From: an uncultured Collinsella sp. | GTDB lineage: Bacteria; Actinomycetota; Coriobacteriia; Coriobacteriales; Coriobacteriaceae | NCBI GenBank assembly: GCA_958438955.1 | Contig: CAUBTS010000073.1 | Coordinates: 1 to 10,125, forward strand | DNA: 10,125 nucleotides | Reading direction: 5' to 3' | Shown here: positions 1-6,007 of the stretch, piece after piece | Position numbering within the stretch: position 1 is the stretch's first letter | How the letters are laid out: each line of letters opens with the position of its first letter | Notes under the pieces: generated by a model | Databases searched by the model: none | The model's input: the letters and a program-made list of their open reading frames with translations, nothing else | Told to the model about the DNA's origin: nothing | Translations under genes and position numbers: made by a program

Positions 1-17
1 AAAAGGAACGTCCCTAA

Positions 18-31
18 CTGCCAGCTGCCAG
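18..31. repeat. Tandem heptamer CTGCCAG x2
   Basis: Two exact adjacent copies of CTGCCAG occupy 18-24 and 25-31, followed by a partial AGCTGCC. The function is unknown. It lies in the non-coding stretch before the first gene and may be part of an intergenic repeat that is cut by the window edge. Confidence 0.35.
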
Positions 32-43
32 AGCTGCCCCCTT

Positions 44-60
44 TGCACCAAAATGGTGCA
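44..60. repeat. Short perfect hairpin upstream of the foldase gene
   Basis: TGCACCA and TGGTGCA form 7-bp perfect arms around an AAA loop. No T tract follows directly (the next bases are GATTAACTTG), so this does not look like a standard intrinsic terminator. It could be an operator or part of a dispersed intergenic repeat. Confidence 0.4.
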
Positions 61-104
61 GATTAACTTGTCCCCCATGTGCCAGGTGTGTCGCGGGGTC
101 CGCG

Positions 105-115
105 TTGTGACACAA
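105..115. promoter_or_regulatory. TTGTGACACAA palindrome, possible operator or promoter element
   Basis: An 11-bp perfect palindrome, TTGTG-A-CACAA, lies 36 bp before the start codon of the foldase gene. Its left half TTGTGA resembles a -35 box, but no good -10 is seen at the right distance (the region around 132-137 reads CGTAAT). Position and symmetry suggest a regulatory site; this is weak. Confidence 0.25.
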
Positions 116-151
116 TGGCGTTTGTTCGATTCGTAATGCGAAAGGCCAACT

Positions 152-1372
152 ATGGCAAACAAGAAAAAGAACTCCGAGGCCGTGCCGACGCCCGAGCAGC
201 AGGCTCGCGCTGCCTCCAGCTCTCGTAAGAAGCAGCGCAAGACGTACGTGTCTAAGACGGTCAAGATCGTCCTGGTGGTTATCGGCGTGCTAGCAATGCT
301 GCTTTCCGTCTCGGCCATGGCGTGCTCCGGTCTCATGTCGCAGGCAGAGGATACCTCGGGTTACAAGCTTACCGGCGGTGTCGCCGCTACCATCAACGGC
401 ACCAACCTCACCGAGGACACCGTGACCAAGCAGATCATGAGCATGCGCACGTCCTACGGCTACACCAAGGACAAGGACTGGGCGCAGTATCTGGTCGACA
501 ACGACCTTACGCCCAAAAAGTACCGCAAGCAGCTCATCGACTCCTACACGCAGCAGATTCTGCTTCAACAGGCGCAGAAGGAAAACGGCGTGACGGTGTC
601 GGATGAGGAGGTCGAGAAGGCATGGAAGGACGCGTGCAAGAGCGCGGGCGGTGCCAAGACTTTTAAGAAGACCCTTAAGACCTACGGCTATACCGAGGAC
701 ACCTACAAGGACTCGCTCAAGGAGAGCTTGGCACAGCAAAAGCTTAAGGATGCCGTGGCGCCTACCAGCAAACCCAAGGACAGCGAGATTGTCGATTACA
801 TCAACGAGAACCTGTCTAACTACAATGACGCCCGCCGCTCGTCGAACATCCTGATCAAGGTTGATTCCGACGCATCCGACGAGGACAAGGCCGCCGCCAA
901 GGCCAAGGCACAGGAGTGCCTGGACAAAATCAACTCCGGCGAGCTGAGCTTTGAGGACGCCGTGAAGCAGTATTCCGACGACACCGGCTCCAAGGAGAAG
1001 AAGGGCGATGTGGGTTGGGATAAGCTCACTACCTTCGTCGACAGCTACCAGGCGGCGCTCGACGGGCTCAACAAGGGCGATGTGAGCGACATCGTCGAGT
1101 CGACCTATGGTTACCATGTCATCAAGTGCACCGACTACTTCCATGTCGATAGCCAGGTCGATGATATCAAGCAGGTGCCCAAGGACATCAAGAAGTACGT
1201 CTCCAACGTGGTGAAGACGCAGGCGGCCAGTACTGCATACAGCGAGTGGCTGGAGCAGTACAAGAAGGACGCCGACATTACCGTCAACCCCATGCCCAAG
1301 GACGTGCCGTACAACGTCAGCCTGAAGGGCGTCACCAAGAGCTCGACCGACAATTCGTCGACGACCAAGTAA
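152..1372 (+). CDS. Membrane-anchored parvulin-type peptidylprolyl isomerase (PrsA/SurA-like foldase)
   Basis: This 406-residue protein probably assists folding of exported proteins outside the membrane by cis-trans isomerisation of proline bonds. A basic, hydrophilic N-terminus of about 35 residues precedes one hydrophobic segment (about 37-57). Cys58 follows in the context SAMAC, which fits a permissive lipobox, so it is either a lipoprotein or a single-pass anchored protein. A SurA_N-like helical chaperone region spans about 75-215. The parvulin domain covers about 226-330, with recognisable SSNILI, FEDAVKQYSDDTGSK, KGDVGW and YGYHVIK motifs. The usual first-motif histidine (SHIL) is Asn232 here, while His322 is kept. 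The C-terminal tail is rich in Ser/Thr. The ATG start is chosen for the GAAAGG ribosome site at 140-145; a GTG at 248 would give a more conventional signal peptide but has no good ribosome site. The family call is firm; catalytic activity is uncertain. Confidence 0.88.
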   Translation: MANKKKNSEAVPTPEQQARAASSSRKKQRKTYVSKTVKIVLVVIGVLAMLLSVSAMACSGLMSQAEDTSGYKLTGGVAATINGTNLTEDTVTKQIMSMRTSYGYTKDKDWAQYLVDNDLTPKKYRKQLIDSYTQQILLQQAQKENGVTVSDEEVEKAWKDACKSAGGAKTFKKTLKTYGYTEDTYKDSLKESLAQQKLKDAVAPTSKPKDSEIVDYINENLSNYNDARRSSNILIKVDSDASDEDKAAAKAKAQECLDKINSGELSFEDAVKQYSDDTGSKEKKGDVGWDKLTTFVDSYQAALDGLNKGDVSDIVESTYGYHVIKCTDYFHVDSQVDDIKQVPKDIKKYVSNVVKTQAASTAYSEWLEQYKKDADITVNPMPKDVPYNVSLKGVTKSSTDNSSTTK

Positions 1373-1380
1373 TCATGGGA

Positions 1381-1400
1381 CGGTGCTCGCGCGAGTGCCG
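1381..1400 (+). other. Hairpin in the foldase-yqeY gap
   Basis: CGGTGCTCGC and GCGAGTGCCG can fold into an eight-pair stem including two G-U pairs. The core CTCGCGCGAG is a perfect palindrome. It starts 8 nt after the foldase stop and has no U tract, so it is more likely an mRNA stability or processing element than a terminator. The two genes may be co-transcribed through it. Confidence 0.35.
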
Positions 1401-1426
1401 CCCACACTATTGAGGAGGATTTGCAG

Positions 1427-1870
1427 ATGACCAACGAAGAGCTGCAGAAGGAAATGATTGCGGCCATGAAGGCCAAGGACAAGGTTCGCCTGTCTATCAT
1501 TCGTCAGGTCAAGGCCGAGGTGAAGAATATCGAGGTTAACGAGCGCCGCGAGGTGACCGAGGAAGACGTCAACAGCATGATCAAACGTCTGATTAAGCAG
1601 ACGAGCGAGACGCTGGAGATGTCCATCAAGGCCGGTACCGACCAGGAGCGTACCGACAACCTGACCGAGCAGGTCAAGATTCTGGAGAGCCTGCTGCCCG
1701 CGCAGGTTTCGGGTGAGGAGCTCGAGGCCCTGATCGAGCAGGTTATCGCCGAGCTGGGTGCCACGTCCAAGAAGCAGATGGGCCAGGTTATGGGAGCACT
1801 CGGCAAGGCCACCGGCGGCAACTTCGACAAGCCGGCAGCGGCAAAGATCGTCGGAGCAAAGCTTGCGTAA
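1427..1870 (+). CDS. yqeY: GatB/YqeY domain-containing protein
   Basis: This is a 147-residue soluble protein of the YqeY family. It is all-helical, with a C-terminal domain resembling the tail of the GatB subunit of the tRNA-dependent amidotransferase. The family's role is not well established; a link to tRNA amidation or tRNA binding is inferred from that homology. Recognisable family positions are RLSIIRQVKAEVKN (21-34), the charged ETLEMSIKAGTDQERTDNL stretch (61-79), ILESLLPAQVSGEEL (85-99) and QMGQVMGAL near 117-125. The length is typical of the family. The ATG at 1427 is chosen over the in-frame TTG at 1421 because the GAGGAGG at 1412-1418 lies 8 nt before the ATG but only 2 nt before the TTG. 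It follows the foldase gene by 54 nt and is closed by the terminator at 1900-1930. Confidence 0.9.
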   Translation: MTNEELQKEMIAAMKAKDKVRLSIIRQVKAEVKNIEVNERREVTEEDVNSMIKRLIKQTSETLEMSIKAGTDQERTDNLTEQVKILESLLPAQVSGEELEALIEQVIAELGATSKKQMGQVMGALGKATGGNFDKPAAAKIVGAKLA

Positions 1871-1899
1871 GGGCCGAGCGGTACATAGTTGATGTTGAG

Positions 1900-1930
1900 G
1901 GGGCGTGGCCGTCATGGTCGCGCCCCTTTT
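1900..1930 (+). terminator. Intrinsic terminator after yqeY
   Basis: GGGGCG (1900-1905) pairs with CGCCCC (1921-1926). The stem extends inward with TGGCC/GGTCG including two G-U pairs, leaving a 5-nt loop. TTTT follows immediately at 1927-1930. It lies 29 nt after the yqeY stop codon and should end the foldase-yqeY transcript. Confidence 0.82.
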
Positions 1931-1941
1931 GCTGGGCTGGG

Positions 1942-2012
1942 CACTCATTGGGGACAGGCTTAAATGAGTGCCCAATGGGTGGGTACTCATTTAAGCCTGT
2001 CCCCAATGAGTG
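1942..2012. repeat. Perfect 28-bp inverted repeat with GGGGACAGGC core (REP-like)
   Basis: The arms 1942-1969 and 1985-2012 are exact reverse complements of 28 bp, separated by a 15-bp spacer. Each arm contains GGGGACAGGC (1950-1959, and 1995-2004 on the minus strand). The spacer carries CCCAATGGG, which echoes the ATTGGGG of the arms. No T tract follows. The same 10-mer appears in two other intergenic palindromes of this window, so this is a member of a dispersed family. Such GGGGACAGG palindromes resemble REP elements associated with REP-associated tyrosine transposases, but no transposase is present here. Confidence 0.85.
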
Positions 2013-2075
2013 GGTGGAAGGTTGCGGGTTCTTTACGGGAATGTAGTGTGGGCTGCGGAAATGCGGTTCTTTCCG

Positions 2076-2081
2076 TACAAT
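2076..2081 (+). promoter_or_regulatory. Candidate -10 box of the ABC transporter operon
   Basis: TACAAT differs from the consensus TATAAT by one base and lies 35 bp before the ATPase start codon, in an otherwise gene-free gap after a terminator. At a 16-18 bp distance upstream the sequence is only CTGCGG or TGCGGA, so the -35 box is poor. An activator could be required. Confidence 0.45.
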
Positions 2082-2116
2082 AGTTCAACTCGTGTAAACG
2101 CAGGGAAGGGACATTC

Positions 2117-2848
2117 ATGGCAGACATGATCGAGATCAAGCATCTCAACAAGTACTTTGGCGACCTGCATGTGCTCAAAGATATCAATCTCACCGTCAAG
2201 CGCGGCGAGAAGCTCGTAATGATCGGGCCTTCCGGCTCGGGTAAGTCGACGCTCATCCGTTGCGTCGATTATCTGGAGGAACCCACGTCGGGCGAGGTCG
2301 TCATCGACGGTACGCCGCTCACCAAAAAGAATCACCTGGAGATGGCTCGCAAGTATAGCTCCATGGTGTTTCAGCAGTTCAACCTGTATCCCAACATGAC
2401 GGTGCTGGGCAACCTGACGCTCGCGCCCATCAAGCTGCAAAAGAAGAGCAAGGAGGAGGCGACCGAGATCGCCATTGCCGCGCTCAAGCGCGTCGGCATG
2501 GCGCATAAGGCCGGCGAGTATCCGCAGAATCTCTCGGGTGGTCAGCAGCAGCGCATCGCCATCGCCCGTGCCCTGTGCACCAAGCAACCCATCATCCTGT
2601 TTGACGAGCCGACCTCGGCGCTCGACCCCGAGATGGTCCAGGAGGTTCTGGACGTTATGATTGAGCTCGCGCAGGAGGACATCACCATGATCTGCGTGAC
2701 GCACGAGATGGGCTTTGCGCGCCAGGTGGCCGACCGCGTCATCTTTATGGAGGACGGTCGCATTCTGGAGGAGGGCACGCCCGAGCACTTCTTCGACAAC
2801 CCCGAGAACCCGCGCTGCCGCGAGTTCCTGTCCAAGATTCTGCACTAG
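2117..2848 (+). CDS. Polar amino acid ABC transporter, ATP-binding protein (GlnQ/HisP type)
   Basis: This 243-residue cytoplasmic ATPase powers uptake of a polar amino acid by the permeases encoded just downstream. All hallmark motifs are intact: Walker A GPSGSGKST (37-45), Q-loop Gln86 in VFQQF, signature LSGGQQQR (139-146), Walker B ILFDEP (160-165), D-loop SALD (167-170) and switch His196 in VTHEMGFA. The VTHEMGFARQVADRVIFM segment and the C-terminal EHFFDNPENPRCREFLSKIL are characteristic of the glutamine/glutamate/histidine importer class. Length is normal and no extra regulatory domain is present. The start is placed at 2117, a few bases after GGGAAGGGA (2103-2111); an ATG at 2126 is the alternative. 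It is the first gene of a four-gene importer set with very short gaps, so co-transcription is very likely. Confidence 0.95.
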   Translation: MADMIEIKHLNKYFGDLHVLKDINLTVKRGEKLVMIGPSGSGKSTLIRCVDYLEEPTSGEVVIDGTPLTKKNHLEMARKYSSMVFQQFNLYPNMTVLGNLTLAPIKLQKKSKEEATEIAIAALKRVGMAHKAGEYPQNLSGGQQQRIAIARALCTKQPIILFDEPTSALDPEMVQEVLDVMIELAQEDITMICVTHEMGFARQVADRVIFMEDGRILEEGTPEHFFDNPENPRCREFLSKILH

Positions 2849-2856
2849 GCGCGGTG

Positions 2857-3732
2857 ATGGACATGACGGATATGACGAGGGCGGCCGTGTCGCGCCGTCG
2901 CTTTTTGCAGCTGGCCGGCGCCGGCATGCTTGCGCTGACGGGGACCGCGCTTACCGGTTGCGGCAACTCCACCAGCGGCGAGGGCTCCGACAAGGGGTCC
3001 AAGCTTGCGGCCATCAAGTCGCGTGGCCATCTGAATGCCGGCGTTAAGAAGGACGTTCCCGGCTATGGCTATTACGACACCGCCAAGGGCCGCTTTGAGG
3101 GCATGGAAGTCGATTTGTGCTACCAGATTGCCGCTGCCGTCTTTGGCGTGAGCTACAAGGAGGCCCGCGCCCAGGAGCTTGTCGAGTTTACCGATGTAAC
3201 GCCCAAGACGCGCGGCCCACTGATCGATAACGGCCAACTCGACGTGGTCGCGGCGACCTACACCATCACCGACGAGCGCAAGAAGAGCTGGGATTTCTCG
3301 ACGCCGTACCGCACCGACTACGTGGGACTCATGGTCAAGAAGCGTTCGGGCTTTACCTCGATTGAGGATCTGGATGGTAAGGTCATTGGTGTGAGCCAGG
3401 GTGCCACCACGCAGGGCCTGATCGAGCAGATGATCAAGGACAACGGCTTTAGCTGCAAGCCCGAGTTTAGGGCCTTTAGCGGCTACCCCATCATCAAGAG
3501 TTCGCTCGATGCCGGCAATATCGACGTCTTTGCCATGGACCGCTCCACGCTGGCCGGTTACATGAACGAGACCGTTGAGCTGCTGCAGCCCGAGGTCAAG
3601 TTTGGCGAGCAGGGCTACGGCGTGGCGACCAAGAAGGGCTGCGACCTTTCGGCCGTGGTCGATCAGGTGATTTGCGATCGCCTGGCCGATGGCTGGCTCG
3701 ACCAAGAGGTCAAGACCTGGGGTCTCGTATAG
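2857..3732 (+). CDS. Amino acid ABC transporter substrate-binding lipoprotein (family 3), Tat-type signal
   Basis: This 291-residue extracellular receptor captures the amino acid and delivers it to the permease pair. The N-terminus has a twin-arginine motif SRRRFLQ (12-18), a hydrophobic stretch, and a lipobox LTGC with Cys35 as the lipidated residue. Export through Tat as a lipoprotein is therefore likely. Family-3 features follow: GRFEGMEVDLCYQIA (78-92), TRGPLIDNGQLDVVAATYTITDER with Arg119 as the expected carboxylate-binding residue, then FSTPYRTDYVGLMV. DVFAMDRSTLAGY follows, with Asp228 likely contacting the amino group. The pattern is closest in feel to glutamate/aspartate receptors, but the ligand cannot be fixed from sequence alone. 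The start is uncertain among GTG 2854 and ATGs at 2857, 2863 and 2872, since no strong ribosome site is seen; 2857 is taken, 8 nt after the ATPase stop. Confidence 0.93.
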   Translation: MDMTDMTRAAVSRRRFLQLAGAGMLALTGTALTGCGNSTSGEGSDKGSKLAAIKSRGHLNAGVKKDVPGYGYYDTAKGRFEGMEVDLCYQIAAAVFGVSYKEARAQELVEFTDVTPKTRGPLIDNGQLDVVAATYTITDERKKSWDFSTPYRTDYVGLMVKKRSGFTSIEDLDGKVIGVSQGATTQGLIEQMIKDNGFSCKPEFRAFSGYPIIKSSLDAGNIDVFAMDRSTLAGYMNETVELLQPEVKFGEQGYGVATKKGCDLSAVVDQVICDRLADGWLDQEVKTWGLV

Positions 3733-3757
3733 GCGCATCGTCCAAGGAAGGAATCAA

Positions 3758-4504
3758 ATGCTCGAAGGATTATTTGACGCCGACCGTTGGTCGACGACAT
3801 TTCAAAACATGGGGCCCTTCTGGGAGGGCTTTGGCGTGACGCTGCAAGTGGTCGTTGCCGGTCTGCTGCTGTCGCTGGTGCTGGGCACGCTGCTGGGCGT
3901 GTTCTCTACCACTCGTTCGCGCGTGCTGCGCGCCATAAGCCGCGTGTACGTTGAGTTTTACCAGAACACCCCGTTGCCCGTACAGGTTCTCTTTATGTAC
4001 ATGGCCGGTCCGCAGTTTTTGCAGGCCATAACCGGTGCCGACCAGCCGGTGCGCATCGCGCCGTTCGTGCTGGGCTTCTTGGGTGTGGGTCTGTATCACG
4101 CGGCCTACATTTCGGAGGTCATCCGCACTGGTATCGAGGCGGTTCCGCGCGGTCAGATGGAGGCGGCCCAGAGCCAGGGCTTCACCCGTGCGCAGGCGTA
4201 CTGGTATATCGTGCTGCCCCAGACATTCAAGATCATTCTGCCGCCGCTGTGTAACCAGGCGCTCAACCTGGTCAAGAATACGTCGGTGCTGGCGCTTGTG
4301 GCCGGCGGCGACCTTATGTACCGTTCCGACAACTTTGTGAGTCTGTACGGTTACCTGCAGGGATACATCGTCTGCTGCCTTATGTACTTTATCATCTGCT
4401 TTCCGCTCGCCATGCTGGTGCAGTGGCTCGAGCGCCGCTCCAAGGAGCGTCCGCGCGGCGTGAGCCTGGCCGAGCTGGGGCTCGACAACGTAGAGGAGGC
4501 CTAG
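3758..4504 (+). CDS. Amino acid ABC transporter permease (HisM/GlnP family), first subunit
   Basis: A 248-residue inner-membrane permease of the polar amino acid family. An N-terminal FWEGFGVTLQVVVAGLLLSL segment (21-40) starts the first helix; further hydrophobic segments lie near 75-92, 102-122, 170-185 and 201-224. The EAA loop that docks onto the ATPase is intact: EAVPRGQMEAAQSQGFTRAQ (127-146), continuing to VLPQ (152-155). The FYQNTPLPVQVLFMYM motif (67-82) is the usual 'RGTPxLVQL' equivalent of this family, here with Gln-Asn in place of Arg-Gly. The C-terminal tail is acidic (EEA). Start ATG 3758 follows AAGGAAGGA (3744-3752); an earlier in-frame ATG at 3689 would overlap the receptor gene and lacks this support. 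The last codons contain GAGGAGG (4493-4499), which serves as ribosome site for the next permease. Confidence 0.94.
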   Translation: MLEGLFDADRWSTTFQNMGPFWEGFGVTLQVVVAGLLLSLVLGTLLGVFSTTRSRVLRAISRVYVEFYQNTPLPVQVLFMYMAGPQFLQAITGADQPVRIAPFVLGFLGVGLYHAAYISEVIRTGIEAVPRGQMEAAQSQGFTRAQAYWYIVLPQTFKIILPPLCNQALNLVKNTSVLALVAGGDLMYRSDNFVSLYGYLQGYIVCCLMYFIICFPLAMLVQWLERRSKERPRGVSLAELGLDNVEEA

Positions 4505-4507
4505 CGC

Positions 4508-5146
4508 ATGGAAATCTTTAACGCGACCAACCTGCTCTACATTTGGGGCGGCTTTGTTAAGACGATCGAGATCTCGGCGCTGTCGATCTTTTTCTCGCTC
4601 ATCTTTGGCACGGTGCTGGCGCTCGTTAAGAGCTATGCGCCCCGCCCGTTCCGTATTTTGGTGAGCGCCTATATTGAGCTGTTCCGTTGCACGCCAAACC
4701 TGCTGTGGATCCTGTTTATCTACTTTACGGTGCAGGGTTTGGACATTGTGATTTCGACCATCGCCTTTACGCTGTTTACCAGCGCTGTTATGGCCGAGAT
4801 TGTGCGCGGCGGCCTCAACTCGATTCCGCGCGGCCAGTTTGAGGCAGCACAGAGCCAGGGCTTCGGCTTCTTTGCCACCATGCGCTACATCATTCTGCCT
4901 CAGACGTTTAAGACGATCATTCCGGCGCTGTTTAGCCAGTGCACGACTGTCATCAAGGACAGCTCGTATCTTTCGGGCATTAACGTGGCCGAGCTCATGT
5001 ACACGGCAAACGTCGTGATGGCCCATGCGATCGACCTGTCGCAGGTGCTTATGCTCTACGGCCTGGTATTTGCGATGTACTTTGTGCTCAACTTTGGTAT
5101 TTCGTTGCTGGTTCGCGCATATCAGAGGCGAATGGTGGCAGCGTAG
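4508..5146 (+). CDS. Amino acid ABC transporter permease (HisM/GlnP family), second subunit
   Basis: A 212-residue permease that should pair with the preceding one to form a heterodimeric channel. Its first hydrophobic segment is about 18-40, with others near 62-80, 84-98, 138-165 and 180-202. The EAA loop reads SIPRGQFEAAQSQGFGFFAT (105-124), followed by ILPQ (129-132) and PALFSQCTTVIKDSSYL, a very typical family ending. The ELFRCTPNLLWILFIYF stretch replaces the usual RGTPxLVQ with Arg-Cys-Thr-Pro-Asn. It is shorter than its partner, mainly because that protein has longer termini. The gap to the previous stop is 3 nt, and translation starts from GAGGAGG inside the previous gene, suggesting translational coupling. 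Confidence 0.94.
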   Translation: MEIFNATNLLYIWGGFVKTIEISALSIFFSLIFGTVLALVKSYAPRPFRILVSAYIELFRCTPNLLWILFIYFTVQGLDIVISTIAFTLFTSAVMAEIVRGGLNSIPRGQFEAAQSQGFGFFATMRYIILPQTFKTIIPALFSQCTTVIKDSSYLSGINVAELMYTANVVMAHAIDLSQVLMLYGLVFAMYFVLNFGISLLVRAYQRRMVAA

Positions 5147-5147
5147 A

Positions 5148-5178
5148 ATGTGACAAAGGGACTGTCCCTTTGTCACAT
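5148..5178. repeat. 31-bp perfect palindrome between permease stop and kinase ribosome site
   Basis: ATGTGACAAAGGGAC (5148-5162) and its exact reverse complement (5164-5178) surround a single central T at 5163, with GGGACTGTCCC at the core. It begins one base after the permease stop codon and ends 3 nt before the GAAAGGA of the next gene. In RNA it would form a 14-bp stem with a 3-nt loop (5162-5164). No U tract follows, so it may be an attenuator, a processing site or a regulator target. It shares CAAAGG/CCTTTG arms with the other intergenic repeats of the window. Confidence 0.85.
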
Positions 5179-5194
5179 AGAGAAAGGAATCGCG

Positions 5195-5818
5195 ATGAGC
5201 GATCTGGAGAATAAGAAGAGTCCTGTGGTCATTACCATCGCGCGCGACTTTGGCGCCGAGGGCCACGAGATTGGTCGTATCCTCGCCGATGAGCTGGGGA
5301 TTCCGCTGTACGATAACGAGCTGCTGGTGCGTGCTTCGCTGCGCGCGGGCGAGTCGCTCGACAAGATGGCCGCCTACGACGAGCGTCTGGCCGTGGAGAA
5401 CATGGCGTTTCTGCCCGACCGCTACGATGCGCGTTCGTACTCGGACAAGTTGTTCCAAAAGATGAGCCAGGTGATTTTGGATCTGGGCGAGACCGAGAGC
5501 TGCATTATCGAAGGCCGTCTGTCCGATTATCTGCTGCGCAACAACCCCAATCACATCGCCGTGCTGGTGACTGCGCCCTTTGAGGACCGCGTCGAGATCG
5601 TGCGCAAGAAGCGCGGCCTCAACAAAAAGAAGGGCGCCAAGCTGGTCAAGCAGCAGCAGAAGGCGCGCGAGGCGTTCTATAAGCGCTACAGCGCCGGAAA
5701 GTGGAAGATGACGAGCGGCAAGGACATCGTCGTCAACCGCGCCAAGCTGGGCCGCGAAGGCTGCAAGGATGTCATCGCCGCAGCCTACCGCTACAAAGTG
5801 GCGCAGCTCGAAGGCTAG
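5195..5818 (+). CDS. Cytidylate kinase-like family protein
   Basis: This 207-residue soluble protein matches the cytidylate kinase-like family (Pfam PF13189 type). The N-terminal block VVITIARDFGAEGHEIGRIL (11-30) followed by ADELGIPLYDNELL (31-44) is its signature. The nucleotide-binding loop is non-canonical, GAEGHEIG rather than GxxGxGKS. Further family features are IIEGRLSDYLL (104-114), the VLVTAPFEDRVEIV strand-turn (123-136), and a basic segment with KQQQKAREAFYKRY (152-165). The last contains the arginine-rich lid expected to bind nucleotide. The substrate is not known; family members are usually annotated as nucleotide kinases only by similarity. The start is ATG 5195 after GAAAGGA (5182-5188). 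An upstream in-frame GTG at 5150 would translate the palindrome and is rejected. Its link to the transporter may be only positional. Confidence 0.88.
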   Translation: MSDLENKKSPVVITIARDFGAEGHEIGRILADELGIPLYDNELLVRASLRAGESLDKMAAYDERLAVENMAFLPDRYDARSYSDKLFQKMSQVILDLGETESCIIEGRLSDYLLRNNPNHIAVLVTAPFEDRVEIVRKKRGLNKKKGAKLVKQQQKAREAFYKRYSAGKWKMTSGKDIVVNRAKLGREGCKDVIAAAYRYKVAQLEG

Positions 5819-5824
5819 CCGACC

Positions 5825-5870
5825 AAAACCACTACAAAGGGGACAGGCACCTTTGTGGTGGTTTTTGTTT
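5825..5870 (+). terminator. Hairpin terminator after the kinase gene (repeat-family member)
   Basis: The arms 5825-5840 and 5850-5865 pair over 16 bp with one G-U, around a 9-nt loop beginning with GGACAGGC. The T-rich stretch TTTTTGTTTT runs from 5862 to 5871. It starts 6 nt after the kinase stop, so it should end the transporter-kinase transcript. The left arm also starts with AAAA, so it may act weakly in the opposite direction. It carries GGGGACAGGC at 5839-5848, and its right half is identical to the repeat at 7269-7293. Confidence 0.82.
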
Positions 5871-5909
5871 TAGGTAGAGAAAGTCAACTGGTTCTGCCGG
5901 GGCCGATCG

Positions 5910-5956
5910 CTCAAAGAACTCAAGGATGCTCAAAAAACTCAAAGATACTCAAATAA
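5910..5956. repeat. Five phased CTCAA direct repeats upstream of the ATPase gene
   Basis: CTCAA occurs at 5910, 5919, 5929, 5938 and 5948, a spacing of 9, 10, 9 and 10 bp. It can be read as a 19-bp tandem unit (CTCAAAGAACTCAAGGATG, then CTCAAAAAACTCAAAGATA) plus a partial third unit. All copies face the same side of the helix. They lie 52-98 bp before the ATPase start, in an AT-rich stretch that probably holds the promoter (CATAAT at 5974-5979 is a possible -10). A multi-site operator is the simplest reading. Confidence 0.6.
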
Positions 5957-6007
5957 ATTATAGATAGTAGGGGCATAATTTAGTTATATGAGTTAAAGGG
6001 AGGCCTT

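Noticed and set aside
290..1144. 284-codon minus-strand open frame opposite the foldase
   Set aside because: The forward protein has a membrane anchor and parvulin motifs; the reverse translation is a Leu/Val-rich artefact of GC-rich codons.
2033..2845. 270-codon minus-strand open frame opposite the ATPase gene
   Set aside because: It is a shadow of a complete ABC ATPase with all motifs; its translation shows no domain and it runs through the promoter gap.
2845..3738. 297-codon minus-strand open frame opposite the substrate-binding protein
   Set aside because: It mirrors the codons of a well-supported receptor gene and shows no independent motif or ribosome site.
5150..5194. GTG start at 5150 for the kinase-like gene
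   Set aside because: It would translate the palindrome and has no ribosome site, whereas ATG 5195 has GAAAGGA at a good distance and begins the family alignment.
3770..5554. 594-codon open frame on the minus strand opposite the two permeases and the kinase gene
   Set aside because: The opposite strand carries three clear family matches with ribosome sites. The antisense translation is a His/Gln/Arg-rich sequence without recognisable motifs, as expected from high-GC codon bias.
5910..5956. CRISPR array
   Set aside because: The repeated unit is only 5 bp (or 19 bp imperfect twice) with no unique spacers and no cas genes nearby.
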